NCBI RefSeq assembly: GCF_004101845.1 | Contig: NZ_CP026116.1 | Coordinates: forward strand, 1,798,001 to 1,862,000 | DNA length: 64,000 nt | Direction: 5' to 3' | Source: Latilactobacillus curvatus JCM 1096 = DSM 20019 | GTDB lineage: Bacteria > Bacillota > Bacilli > Lactobacillales > Lactobacillaceae | Part shown: in pieces, positions 9,133 through 18,231 of the stretch | How positions within the stretch are numbered: position 1 is the stretch's first letter | Layout: each line of letters begins with the position of its first letter | Notes under the pieces: generated by a model | Database searches by the model: none | Told to the model about the DNA's origin: nothing | What the model saw: the letters and a program-made list of their open reading frames with translations, nothing else | Made by a program: the position numbers and the translations under genes

Positions 9133-10006
9133 TAACCAACCATTCAAACAAAAGAACAACGAATTCAATAGTCGTCGGACGGCCAATAATTCGGCAAAGC
9201 CAACGCGCCGTCCAGCTAACAAGAAACCAGCAGCACCCGTCGAAGAAGCAGTTGTTGAAGAACAAACTGATTTCGTCATCGGAAAACACGCTTCTTTAGA
9301 AACATTGAAGACCAGTGATGCGAAGAAAATCAATAAAATTTTCTTACAAGATGGCTTGAAGGCTGACTTTGTCCACGATGTTGTGAAATTAGCGAAAGAA
9401 AAACGTCTAATCATTCAAAATGTGCCTAAAAATAAGTTGGACTTATTGAGTGACCGTCAAAATCACCAAGGGATTATCTTAGCAATCGCACCGTTTGAAT
9501 ATGCGAGTGTTGATGATATTTTCGCTAAGGCCAAAGCCCGAGAAGAAGAACCGTTTATCTTAATCTTGGATAACTTGGAAGATCCCCACAACTTGGGTTC
9601 AATCATGCGGACAGCTGATGCGGTTGGTGTGCATGGGATTATTATTCCTAAGCATCGTGCGGTGGGGTTAACATCAACAGTTGCTAAGACATCGACTGGT
9701 GCGATCGAACATATCCTAGTGGCGCGTGTCACGAACTTAACACAAGAAATTAAGAAATTGAAGGACCGTGGTCTTTGGATTTTTGGCACCGATATGGCTG
9801 GTACCGACTATCGTAAGTGGGATGCTAAAGGACCAATCGGCTTAATCATTGGTAATGAAGGCAAGGGGCTTTCACCAATTGTTAAAAAAGAAGTTGATCA
9901 AACGTTGACGATTCCAATGGTCGGTCATGTGCAAAGTTTAAATGCGAGTGTCGCTGCGGGGGTTTTAATGTATCAGGCTTATAATAGCCGTCAACCTTTG
10001 GTATAG
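9119..10006 (+). CDS. rlmB: 23S rRNA 2'-O-methyltransferase, RlmB/TrmH (SpoU) family
   Basis: A SPOUT-class, SAM-dependent ribose methyltransferase; RlmB modifies a conserved guanosine in 23S rRNA. It is 295 residues. About 50 N-terminal residues are basic and low-complexity (N, K, P, A rich). Next comes the substrate-binding domain [10 protein letters not shown], then SpoU motifs [17 protein letters not shown] (motif 1), GNEGKGLS (motif 2) and [13 protein letters not shown] (motif 3). GGGAGGACCC precedes ATG 9119, and the gene overlaps the end of mrnC by 14 bases. The low-complexity N-terminal extension is longer than in Bacillus homologues. Confidence 0.93.
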   Translation: MRKNNNQPFKQKNNEFNSRRTANNSAKPTRRPANKKPAAPVEEAVVEEQTDFVIGKHASLETLKTSDAKKINKIFLQDGLKADFVHDVVKLAKEKRLIIQNVPKNKLDLLSDRQNHQGIILAIAPFEYASVDDIFAKAKAREEEPFILILDNLEDPHNLGSIMRTADAVGVHGIIIPKHRAVGLTSTVAKTSTGAIEHILVARVTNLTQEIKKLKDRGLWIFGTDMAGTDYRKWDAKGPIGLIIGNEGKGLSPIVKKEVDQTLTIPMVGHVQSLNASVAAGVLMYQAYNSRQPLV

Positions 10007-10009
10007 CAG

Positions 10010-10543
10010 ATGAAAAAACAGATCTTAATTGCAGATGGTTATAATATCATTGGGAACTGGCCCGAGCTGAATAAGTTGAAACAAAATGATCATCTCGCGG
10101 ATGCGCGTGATCGCTTATTGCAGATATTATCAGAATATCGCAAGTTTCGTGAGATTGAAGTCATCTTAGTATTTGATGCAATGTATGTGCCAGGGATTAA
10201 ACAAAGTTATGTGCAGTATAATTTGGAAGTTGTCTTCACCGATGAGGATGAAACAGCGGACAGTTATATCGAAGGCTTAGCGGGTAAATTAATGTCGCCG
10301 ATTACGCAAGTGACGGTGGTTTCGAGTGATCAAGCTGAGCAGTGGACGATTTTTTCACGGGGCGCATTGCGGGTGTCTTCGCACGATTTTTATCGTGAGA
10401 TTCGCCGAACGCACCGTGAAATTGACCATGATGCCAAGCATTATCATGATCGGACCTTGCAACGGAATATGCCGTGGAATCCGGCGCAACTAGATCAACT
10501 TGCACAGGTGCGAGATGCACTAAGTGCTGAAAAAGATGATTAA
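10010..10543 (+). CDS. NYN-domain ribonuclease (YacP/Rae1 family)
   Basis: A 177-residue NYN (PIN-like) nuclease. The N-terminal ILIADGYNIIGNWPEL and central DEDETADSYIEGL and VVSSDQAEQW hold the acidic residues of the active site. B. subtilis Rae1 (YacP) cuts mRNA in the ribosomal A site. The gene follows rlmB by 3 bases in the conserved order mrnC-rlmB-yacP-sigH. Confidence 0.9.
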   Translation: MKKQILIADGYNIIGNWPELNKLKQNDHLADARDRLLQILSEYRKFREIEVILVFDAMYVPGIKQSYVQYNLEVVFTDEDETADSYIEGLAGKLMSPITQVTVVSSDQAEQWTIFSRGALRVSSHDFYREIRRTHREIDHDAKHYHDRTLQRNMPWNPAQLDQLAQVRDALSAEKDD

Positions 10544-10618
10544 ACAAACGTTCTCTTAATAAATGTACGATAACTTGTTAAGATAAAGGCGTGGGGTTGC
10601 GTGAGAGGTGGTTCATTG

Positions 10619-11176
10619 ATGGAATTAGCAAAACGTGATGCAAACTTAATTCAAGCGGTGGTTGAAAACGATTCTGAGGCGTTGGATGTTTTATTTAAAG
10701 CCTACCTACCAATGGTTTATCGCACCTTTACTCCATATTATATTCGCTTATTTGATGAGGACGATTGGTTACAAGAAGCGCGAATCGTCTGTTATGAGAC
10801 TTGCCAGTGTTATGATCAAAATTGCGGCAAAAGTTTTGGTGGTTTTTATAAATTACGCTTTCACCACCACGTATTAAACTTGATTCGCAAAGAACTTGCT
10901 CAGAAACGACGGGTCGATCAGCAAGCCCTGTTATTTGATTGTTGTCCGGAATGCAATGCGCTCGCTGAAGATACCGTGGCATACTATCAGTCAACGGTTG
11001 AAATGCGGGCGTACTTAGAGACACTATCTGCTTTAGAGTTAGTGGCCTTTCGGGTTTTGACGGGGCAACTAGCAGTTGAGCAAGCGTGTAGCCAGCTAGA
11101 TTGCACGTTTGAACAGATGAAACGGGCACAATCGCGTTGCCAGACAAAATTAAAACGATTCTATACTAAACAATAA
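10619..11176 (+). CDS. sigH: Alternative sigma factor SigH/ComX-like
   Basis: A 185-residue sigma-70-family protein with a region 2-like segment (DEDDWLQEARIVCYE at about 47-61) and a weaker C-terminal region 4-like helix pair. It stands at the sigH position after yacP. In lactobacilli SigH homologues govern late competence genes and are poorly expressed in normal growth. The start is ATG 10619 after GAGAGGTGG. It is Cys-rich in the middle (CCPECN), which is unusual for a sigma factor. An intrinsic terminator follows, so rpmG-secE-nusG do not continue the block here. Confidence 0.85.
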   Translation: MELAKRDANLIQAVVENDSEALDVLFKAYLPMVYRTFTPYYIRLFDEDDWLQEARIVCYETCQCYDQNCGKSFGGFYKLRFHHHVLNLIRKELAQKRRVDQQALLFDCCPECNALAEDTVAYYQSTVEMRAYLETLSALELVAFRVLTGQLAVEQACSQLDCTFEQMKRAQSRCQTKLKRFYTKQ

Positions 11177-11185
11177 AATAGCTAA

Positions 11186-11229
11186 AAGCTGCTAACCGAC
11201 GATTTTTAGGCATTGGTTAGCAGTTTTTT
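11186..11229 (+). terminator. Terminator after sigH
   Basis: AAGCTGCTAACC ... GGTTAGCAG followed by TTTTTT. Confidence 0.85.
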
Positions 11230-11345
11230 GTGTTTAGTAGGGAGCATAAAAAATACTTTTCATGCGATAAAATAACAGGTGACAGGTTAATGATTGGGAT
11301 AGGTCAACAAAATGGGCGGCTTATATATTTTTAAATAACATTAAT

Positions 11346-11405
11346 TGACATTAATAAAGAAAGCGCTTATACTAAAAACATAGAGGAAATGAAAACGCTT
11401 TTTAT
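11346..11405 (+). promoter_or_regulatory. Promoter of the PTS IIB gene with cre-like sites
   Basis: -35 TTGACA (11346-11351), 17-base spacer, -10 TATACT (11369-11374). A cre-like sequence AGAAAGCGCTTATA overlaps the spacer and -10, and a second, TGAAAACGCTTTTT, lies at 11391-11404. Both match the CcpA consensus TGWAANCGNTNWCA with two mismatches, so catabolite repression is likely. Confidence 0.65.
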
Positions 11406-11454
11406 AAGCCTTTTATCGCTTTCTAACCAATTAAAATTTAAGGGGTAATTCATT

Positions 11455-11772
11455 ATGGCAGAAAAAACAATCATGTTATGTTGTGCAGCAGGGATGTCAA
11501 CAAGTTTATTAGTTTCAAAGATGCAAAAGGCCGCTGAAGCACAAGGTTTAGACGCAGAAATTTTTGCAACTGGCGCTTCAGATGCAGACAACCAACTCGA
11601 ATCTAAAAAAATTGACTGCGTACTATTAGGCCCTCAAGTTCGTTTCATGGAAGGTCAATTTAAAGAAAAATTGGCACCAAAAGGAATCGGTGTTGAAGTA
11701 ATTGATATGAAGGCTTACGGCATGATGGACGGCGAAACTGTCTTGAAACAAGCGTTAGCATTAATCGGTTAA
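11455..11772 (+). CDS. PTS IIB subunit, lactose/cellobiose (Lac) family
   Basis: Accepts phosphate from IIA on a cysteine and passes it to sugar on the membrane IIC. It is 105 residues, standard for a free CelA/ChbB-type IIB. The phosphocysteine loop is CAAGMSTS with the active Cys at residue 10. AAGGGGTAA lies upstream of ATG 11455. No IIA, IIC or glycosidase gene is adjacent: the gene stands alone between a strong promoter with cre-like sites and a terminator. It may serve a permease encoded elsewhere or be regulatory. Confidence 0.92.
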   Translation: MAEKTIMLCCAAGMSTSLLVSKMQKAAEAQGLDAEIFATGASDADNQLESKKIDCVLLGPQVRFMEGQFKEKLAPKGIGVEVIDMKAYGMMDGETVLKQALALIG

Positions 11773-11784
11773 AAAAAGATTAAG

Positions 11785-11827
11785 AAAAGCGGTAGCGACC
11801 TATTTTTAGGCGGCTACCGCTTTTTTT
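11785..11827 (+). terminator. Terminator of the PTS IIB gene
   Basis: AAAAGCGGTAGC ... GGCTACCGC and then eight or more T. Confidence 0.9.
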
Positions 11828-11878
11828 GTTTATGAATCAGGTATAATTAAGGTAATCAAGTATAAAGGAGTTTATTCA

Positions 11879-12238
11879 ATGAGTTTAATTGGTACATTAA
11901 TTTGGTGGCTATTCGGGGGATTAGTAGAGGCTATCGGTTGGTTTATTCTGGGGATTGCCTGGAGTATTACGATTATTGGAATTCCAGTCGGGCTACAATG
12001 TTTTAAGATTGGCGCATTGACCTTGATGCCGTTTAACGCAACCGTTGTTTCAACGGGGGGTGCAGGTTCGTTTTTATTAAACATTGTTTGGTTTTTCTTA
12101 GGTGGTCTTGTGATGTGGGCGAGCCATGTCTTTTGGGGGCTATTATTATCAATTACGATTATTGGGATTCCATTTGGCCGGCAACACTTTAAGCTAGCGG
12201 CGTTATCGTTAAGTCCGTTCGGCAAACAAATTAATTAA
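11879..12238 (+). CDS. YccF-domain (DUF307) membrane protein
   Basis: A 119-residue, strongly hydrophobic protein built of two YccF repeats. SITIIGIPVGLQCFKIGALTL (about residues 37-57) and SITIIGIPFGRQHFKLAALSL (about 97-117) are near-copies. Each is preceded by a glycine-rich transmembrane segment. The family is found across bacteria and its function is unknown. AAAGGAG precedes ATG 11879, and a TATAAT lies at 11842-11847. It is a single-gene unit ending at a hairpin shared with the convergent ABC-F gene. Confidence 0.88.
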   Translation: MSLIGTLIWWLFGGLVEAIGWFILGIAWSITIIGIPVGLQCFKIGALTLMPFNATVVSTGGAGSFLLNIVWFFLGGLVMWASHVFWGLLLSITIIGIPFGRQHFKLAALSLSPFGKQIN

Positions 12239-12242
12239 AATG

Positions 12243-12279
12243 CAAAAGGGCAACGATATTGATCGCTACCCTTTTTTAT
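12243..12279. terminator. Bidirectional terminator between the yccF-like and ABC-F genes
   Basis: AAAAGGGCAACGATATTGATCGCTACCC followed by T on the plus strand and by TTTT on the minus strand. It separates convergent genes. Confidence 0.7.
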
Positions 12280-12280
12280 G

Positions 12281-12390
12281 TGGTGCAGGCATATTTCTGT
12301 GCTTAGCTACACAAGTCAAACGATTGCTTGTAGCAAGCATTCGCCTTGTTAGGCTGATGCTCGCAGCATAACCGGCTTTTGACGCACTCT
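12281..12390 (-). repeat. Structured repeat element, copy M4 (degenerate)
   Basis: A minus-strand copy whose 5' end TAGAGTGCG overlaps the stop of the ABC-F gene. The inner stem AACAAGGCGAATG ... and GCTAAGCAC are recognisable. The outer arms (GTCAAAAGCCGG against ATATGCCTGCACC) pair poorly, unlike in the other copies. Confidence 0.7.
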
Positions 12391-14332
12391 ATTGTGTTAG
12401 TTCTTCTAGTGCCATCGCTTGTTCTTCCCAGTCTGATTCTGTTTGAGCGAGTTCAGCTTGGACTTTTTCTAGGTCTTGTTGTAGTTCTTGAAGCATGAGG
12501 GGTTTAGTAATTACGTCTGCTTGGGTCATTTGTTCTTGGATTGCGTTGGCCTTAGTCTCTAGTGCGGCCATTTTTTCTTCTAAAGCAGTAACTTCGCGTT
12601 CTAGTTTCCGTTGTGCACGTTGGTTTTCCTTACTTGCTTTGTAGGCATCTAGTGCATTGGCACTTGGTTGGATAATTGCACTGTTTTGGCTAGCTGCTTC
12701 TGCGTAAGCTGTTTCTTCAGCTTTCTTGGCGAGGTAGTAATCGTAATCACCGAGGTATCGTTTGCTACCAGTATCTGATAGTTCGATAATGCCAGTGGCG
12801 ACTTGATTGATGAAATACCGGTCATGGGAAATGAAGAGGACGGTGCCATCGAATTCACGGAGGGCTTTTTCCAAGACTTCCTTGCTATCAATGTCCAAAT
12901 GGTTCGTTGGTTCATCCATGATTAAGAAATTGTCATGGTTCATCGCGAGTTTCGTCAAGAGTAAGCGGGCTTTTTCACCACCACTGAGTTGTGACACAAC
13001 CTTTAAAACATCGTCACCGGTGAATAAGAAACTACCAAGTAGTGTGCGAATTTCCTTTTCAGGTGTTGTATGGTGTTCATCCCATAATTCGTTGAGGACG
13101 GTTTTGTTAGTGTGTAAATTGCGTTGCTCTTGATCGTAGTAGCCCATTGAAACGTTACTACCGACTTTTTCATGGCCTTTGATGAACGGAATTTGGTGCA
13201 AGATACTTTTGAGAAGGGTCGATTTACCAATTCCGTTAGGTCCGATGATGGCTAAGCGTTCGTGGCGGTTCACTTCAAAATTGATTGGTTGTACCATGAT
13301 TTTATCGGGGGAATAGCCGACAGCGGCATCGCTTACTTGCAATACTTCGTTACCGCTTGGATGTTCGCTTTCGAAATGAAAATGAATTTTACCGGCTTCG
13401 TTTTGCGGCCGGTCTAATTTATCCATCTTTTCGAGTTGACGGCGGCGACTTTGGGCTTGTTTCGTGGTACTTGCGCGCACTAAGTTTTTATCAACAAAGG
13501 TCTGAAGTTTATCGATTTCAGCTTGTTGTTTTTCATAAGCCTTCCATTCGAGTGAGAGGTTAGCTTCTTTTAAACTTAAGAAATGGCTGTAATTACCGGT
13601 ATAATGGGTCAATGTGTGGCGACTCATGTCGTAGACTTCTTTAGTGATTTTATCTAAGAAGTACCGGTCATGCGAGACGGTGAGCAAGGCACCGGGATAA
13701 GTTTGTAAATAATTTTCCAACCATGTTAGTGTTTCGATATCTAAATGGTTCGTTGGTTCGTCCAAAATAAGGACGTCTTTTTTCTCAAGCAATAACTTAG
13801 CAAGTGCGAGTCGCGAGCGTTCGCCTCCCGATAGTGTACTGATTGGCTTTTCAAAGGTGTCTTCTGGAAATTGGAAACCATGTAAGACGCCACGGATTTC
13901 GGCTTCATAGCCGTAACCATTAGCTTCAGAGAAATCGTGTTGGACTTGGTCATATCGTTTTAGTAAGGCTGCATATTCTTCGCTAGCATGGTCAATGGTT
14001 GTGTCCGCAATTGCGGTCTCGAGTTCATGCATTTGGGCTTCCATTTGGCGGAGATCATCGAAAATGGTTAACATCTCCGCATAGATTGTCCGGGTTGAGT
14101 CTAAGCCACTATCTTGCGCTAAGTAACCGACTTGAGCATTTTTGCTAAGAATGATTTGGCCTTCATCAGGCGTTGTGATGCCGGCAATCATTTTTAATAA
14201 GGTTGATTTACCAGCCCCGTTTGGACCAACGAGGGCAACACGGGCGCGGTCTTGTACTTCGAGTTGTGCGTTTTTGAAAAGGTAATCGCCGCCAAAACTG
14301 CGTGCGACTTGTTGAACTTGTAATAATATCAC
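12389..14332 (-). CDS. ABC-F family ATPase (YdiF/YfmR-like translation factor)
   Basis: A 647-residue soluble protein with two ABC cassettes and no membrane domain. Cassette 1 has Walker A GPNGAGKS, signature LSGGERSRLALAK and Walker B LILDEPTNHLD. Cassette 2 has GPNGIGKS, LSGGEKARLLL and LIMDEPTNHLD. A charged linker lies between them and a coiled-coil tail (about the last 90 residues, E/Q/K/A rich) follows, typical of the ABC-F group that acts on ribosomes. I set the start at GTG 14332, with CGAAAGGAT at proper spacing; upstream in-frame ATGs (14407, 14380) have no ribosome site. Nothing marks it as a resistance determinant. Confidence 0.9.
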   Translation of the reverse strand: MILLQVQQVARSFGGDYLFKNAQLEVQDRARVALVGPNGAGKSTLLKMIAGITTPDEGQIILSKNAQVGYLAQDSGLDSTRTIYAEMLTIFDDLRQMEAQMHELETAIADTTIDHASEEYAALLKRYDQVQHDFSEANGYGYEAEIRGVLHGFQFPEDTFEKPISTLSGGERSRLALAKLLLEKKDVLILDEPTNHLDIETLTWLENYLQTYPGALLTVSHDRYFLDKITKEVYDMSRHTLTHYTGNYSHFLSLKEANLSLEWKAYEKQQAEIDKLQTFVDKNLVRASTTKQAQSRRRQLEKMDKLDRPQNEAGKIHFHFESEHPSGNEVLQVSDAAVGYSPDKIMVQPINFEVNRHERLAIIGPNGIGKSTLLKSILHQIPFIKGHEKVGSNVSMGYYDQEQRNLHTNKTVLNELWDEHHTTPEKEIRTLLGSFLFTGDDVLKVVSQLSGGEKARLLLTKLAMNHDNFLIMDEPTNHLDIDSKEVLEKALREFDGTVLFISHDRYFINQVATGIIELSDTGSKRYLGDYDYYLAKKAEETAYAEAASQNSAIIQPSANALDAYKASKENQRAQRKLEREVTALEEKMAALETKANAIQEQMTQADVITKPLMLQELQQDLEKVQAELAQTESDWEEQAMALEELTQ

Positions 14333-14435
14333 GGCTAAAAATCCTTTCGTGCGGTGTTTTTTAAAGTTAATTGCGTTCATTTTTATAATACTACTGTCAA
14401 CTATCATAACAGATTTAAACGATGGACAGTCAAAA

Positions 14436-14505
14436 TTGTAAATATATTGCTTTTCACAAGAAAATTCAGTATGATTTCAGTATGGTACTACACTATTTTC
14501 ACAAG
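14436..14505 (+). promoter_or_regulatory. rex promoter with Rex-like half-sites
   Basis: -35 TTGCTT (14447-14452), 17-base spacer, -10 TATGAT (14470-14475). The Rex-type half-site TTTTCACAAG occurs twice (14451-14460 and 14496-14505), and an inverted TTGTAA is at 14436. This suggests, but does not prove, autoregulation. Confidence 0.5.
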
Positions 14506-14527
14506 CAAATCAAAAAGGAGGTTTCAA

Positions 14528-15175
14528 ATGGTTGAGAATAATATCCCAAGAGCAACTGCAAAACGATTGCCTTTATATTACCGCTATTTAAACTTTTTGA
14601 ACAATTCAGGGAAAACTAAAATTTCCTCTACTGGATTATCTGAAGCAGTTAAAGTAGATAGTGCGACAATTCGTCGTGATTTTTCATATTTCGGTGCACT
14701 GGGCAAACGTGGTTATGGCTATGATGTCGCTTCGTTGCTAGATTTTTTCAAGAAGACCTTGAACCAAGATCGATTGACAAACGTTGCATTGATTGGGGTG
14801 GGGAATTTAGGCCACGCCTTATTGAACTACAACTTTAAGCAAACCAATAATATTCGGATTAGCGCAGCATTTGATGTTAAACCCGAAATGATTGGAACAA
14901 TTCAAACCGGTGTTCCTGTCTATTCAATGGACGAGATGGCCGAACAATTGAAGAACCAACAGATCGAGATTGTCATTTTAACAGTGCCAATTGATGAAGC
15001 TCAAGAAGTCACCGATGAATTAGTGGCCGCTGGGATTAAAGGGATTATGAACTTTACGCCAATTCGAATTTCTGTGCCATCAAACGTGCGGATTCAAAAT
15101 GTTGATTTGGCTAAAGAACTACAAACTTTGATTTACTTCCTCGATAATTATACTGATGAACAAAATCAAGAATAA
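14528..15175 (+). CDS. rex: Redox-sensing repressor Rex
   Basis: A dimeric repressor that leaves DNA when NADH is high, derepressing fermentation and NADH-recycling genes. It is 215 residues. The N-terminal winged helix ([21 protein letters not shown]) is followed by a Rossmann domain with the NAD(H) loop [13 protein letters not shown] at about residue 87-99. ATG 14528 follows a strong AAAGGAGG. Two consensus Rex operators lie upstream of adhE at 33.8 kb in this window. A terminator follows, shared with the convergent CPBP gene. Confidence 0.96.
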   Translation: MVENNIPRATAKRLPLYYRYLNFLNNSGKTKISSTGLSEAVKVDSATIRRDFSYFGALGKRGYGYDVASLLDFFKKTLNQDRLTNVALIGVGNLGHALLNYNFKQTNNIRISAAFDVKPEMIGTIQTGVPVYSMDEMAEQLKNQQIEIVILTVPIDEAQEVTDELVAAGIKGIMNFTPIRISVPSNVRIQNVDLAKELQTLIYFLDNYTDEQNQE

Positions 15176-15180
15176 AAATA

Positions 15181-15229
15181 GCGTTTAAACAAGTTGCTCG
15201 TAGTAGCCGCCTGTTTGAACGCTTTTTTT
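15181..15229. terminator. Terminator between rex and the CPBP gene
   Basis: GCGTTTAAACAAG ... CTGTTTGAACGC and a T run on the plus strand, ending on the stop codon of the convergent gene. Confidence 0.75.
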
Positions 15230-15860
15230 AACGATTGAGATACAGTAAAGTGACGATCAGGTTCATCCCAGCATGGCTGATGATTGTGGTGAAAATCGAA
15301 CCTGTCTTGCGGTACAGCCAACATAGGAAAAGACCGATGGCCGTGTAGATTAACAAATGCCCGTCCTGATGTAAAAAAGCAAACAGTAAACTTGAAATGA
15401 TGGCGGCTAAAATGCGGTTTAAGCGACTGGCTAATCCACCAAAGATTGCTTTGCGAAACGTGATTTCTTCCATAATCGGTGCGGCGATGGTCGTTGCTAA
15501 AATAAGAAACGGTTGTTGTTGCATCATGGTCATCAGTGAAATGGTGTTGAGCGATTTGGCAGTGATGTGGAGAATGTTTTGTTCAATGAAGCCGGCGAGA
15601 ATCTGAATTACTAAGACCAGTACAATGCCACACAACCCCCAAATGATAATGGGTTTGAGTGGGAAAGGCCGCTGCTCAATGGCATTGGCTTGTGTGCGTT
15701 GATTAAGATAGAGTAACCAGGCGGCACCGAGGCAATCAACAATGGTTGTGATTAGAAAAAACGAGGCAGATAGATGACCAAAACGGACGACTGCACTAGG
15801 AATCAATAAAATGAACAAATAGCTAATGATAATTGAAAAATTTTGTTTGTATAGCGTCAT
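15228..15860 (-). CDS. CPBP-family intramembrane metalloprotease
   Basis: A 210-residue membrane protein with six or seven hydrophobic segments. It belongs to the CPBP (CAAX protease and bacteriocin-processing, Abi) family. The motifs are EEITFRKAIFGG (EExxxR) at about 131-142 and the FAFLHQ histidine at about 160. Family members process prenylated-type or peptide substrates or give bacteriocin self-immunity; no bacteriocin gene is nearby, so the role here is open. I chose ATG 15860 because GAGGAG sits 8 bases upstream; ten extra residues from an earlier in-frame start would cover that site. It is divergent from groES. Confidence 0.85.
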   Translation of the reverse strand: MTLYKQNFSIIISYLFILLIPSAVVRFGHLSASFFLITTIVDCLGAAWLLYLNQRTQANAIEQRPFPLKPIIIWGLCGIVLVLVIQILAGFIEQNILHITAKSLNTISLMTMMQQQPFLILATTIAAPIMEEITFRKAIFGGLASRLNRILAAIISSLLFAFLHQDGHLLIYTAIGLFLCWLYRKTGSIFTTIISHAGMNLIVTLLYLNR

Positions 15861-15902
15861 GTGAAAGCTCCTCAAAGGTTGTTGTGACAATAGCTTAGCG
15901 TA

Positions 15903-15929
15903 TTAGCATTCAAATTGCAAAAGTGCTAG
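15903..15929 (+). promoter_or_regulatory. CIRCE operator 1 (imperfect)
   Basis: TTAGCATTC - 9 bases - AAGTGCTAG, an HrcA-type inverted repeat with mismatches in both halves, upstream of the groES -35 box. Confidence 0.75.
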
Positions 15930-15937
15930 CATAATAC

Positions 15938-15965
15938 TTGCAATGTTCTGAAAAAATGCTATGAT
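15938..15965 (+). promoter_or_regulatory. groES promoter
   Basis: -35 TTGCAA (15938-15943), 16-base spacer, -10 TATGAT (15960-15965), lying between the two CIRCE operators. Confidence 0.65.
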
Positions 15966-15976
15966 AAAAATTGTGA

Positions 15977-16003
15977 TTAGCACTTGAGATGATAGAGTGC
16001 TAA
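15977..16003 (+). promoter_or_regulatory. CIRCE operator 2
   Basis: TTAGCACTT - 9 bases - GAGTGCTAA, one base from consensus. It is placed just after the -10, where HrcA would block initiation. Confidence 0.9.
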
Positions 16004-16031
16004 AAAAGTAAAATTGATGGAGGGATTTTAA

Positions 16032-16316
16032 GTGTTAAAACCATTAGAAGATCGCGTGATTATCGCCGTTAAAGACGAAGAAGAACAAACAGTAGGTGGG
16101 ATTGTTTTGGCAAGTAATGCTAAACAAAAACCACAAACCGGCAAAGTAGTCGCAGTTGGTACCGGCACATTAACAAGTGACGGCAAACGAATTCCACTTG
16201 ATATTAAAGAAAACGATGAAGTTATTTACGATAAATATGCAGGTTCAGAAGTTGAATATGAAGGTCAACAATATTTAGTGCTCCATGCTAAAGATATTAT
16301 GGCTATTGTTGAATAA
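16032..16316 (+). CDS. groES: Co-chaperonin GroES
   Basis: A heptameric lid of the GroEL folding chamber. It is 94 residues. PLEDRVII at the N-terminus and the mobile loop ([11 protein letters not shown]) are typical. The start is GTG 16032 after GGAGGG. The groESL operon lies behind a promoter with two CIRCE sites and should be repressed by HrcA; groEL follows after 35 bases. Confidence 0.97.
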   Translation: MLKPLEDRVIIAVKDEEEQTVGGIVLASNAKQKPQTGKVVAVGTGTLTSDGKRIPLDIKENDEVIYDKYAGSEVEYEGQQYLVLHAKDIMAIVE

Positions 16317-16348
16317 TAATAAACAAAAAAATTTTTTGAGGTGAATAA

Positions 16349-17977
<1,629 letters not shown>

Positions 17978-17978
17978 A

Positions 17979-18095
17979 GAAGTGCGTTTGAAACGGGTTG
18001 GTTCTGAGCATTAACCTAAAAACGAGCGTTATGGCGGTTTTTGCCATAACGCTCGTTTTGTAGTTAAGCGGAAGTCGTTATAACCAAAAAGCACG
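17979..18095 (+). repeat. Structured repeat element, copy P3 (long inner hairpin type)
   Basis: It lies between the groEL stop and its terminator. Ends AAGTGCG and AAAGCACG are standard and GAGCATTAAC/GTTAAGCGG is kept. The inner part is replaced by a long uninterrupted hairpin, AACGAGCGTTATGGC against GCCATAACGCTCGTT. Confidence 0.85.
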
Positions 18096-18104
18096 ATTAA
18101 ATCC

Positions 18105-18142
18105 AAAGTTCCAAAACTGGCAAAAGTTTTGGAACTTTTTTA
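18105..18142 (+). terminator. Terminator of groESL
   Basis: AAAGTTCCAAAAC, loop, GTTTTGGAAC and T run, located after the repeat element. Confidence 0.9.
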
Positions 18143-18231
18143 TTTTTCAAAAAAAATGCGCATATATAAATTGTGCGCAACCCTATTAATTAATTTTGAT
18201 TGCGGTATAATAATAGTTGGAGGTGTTGACA

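Noticed and set aside
12389-14332. ABC-F protein as an antibiotic-resistance factor (Msr/Vga/Lsa type)
   Set aside because: Nothing in the sequence shows the long inter-domain linker or context of resistance proteins; a housekeeping translation factor is the safer call.
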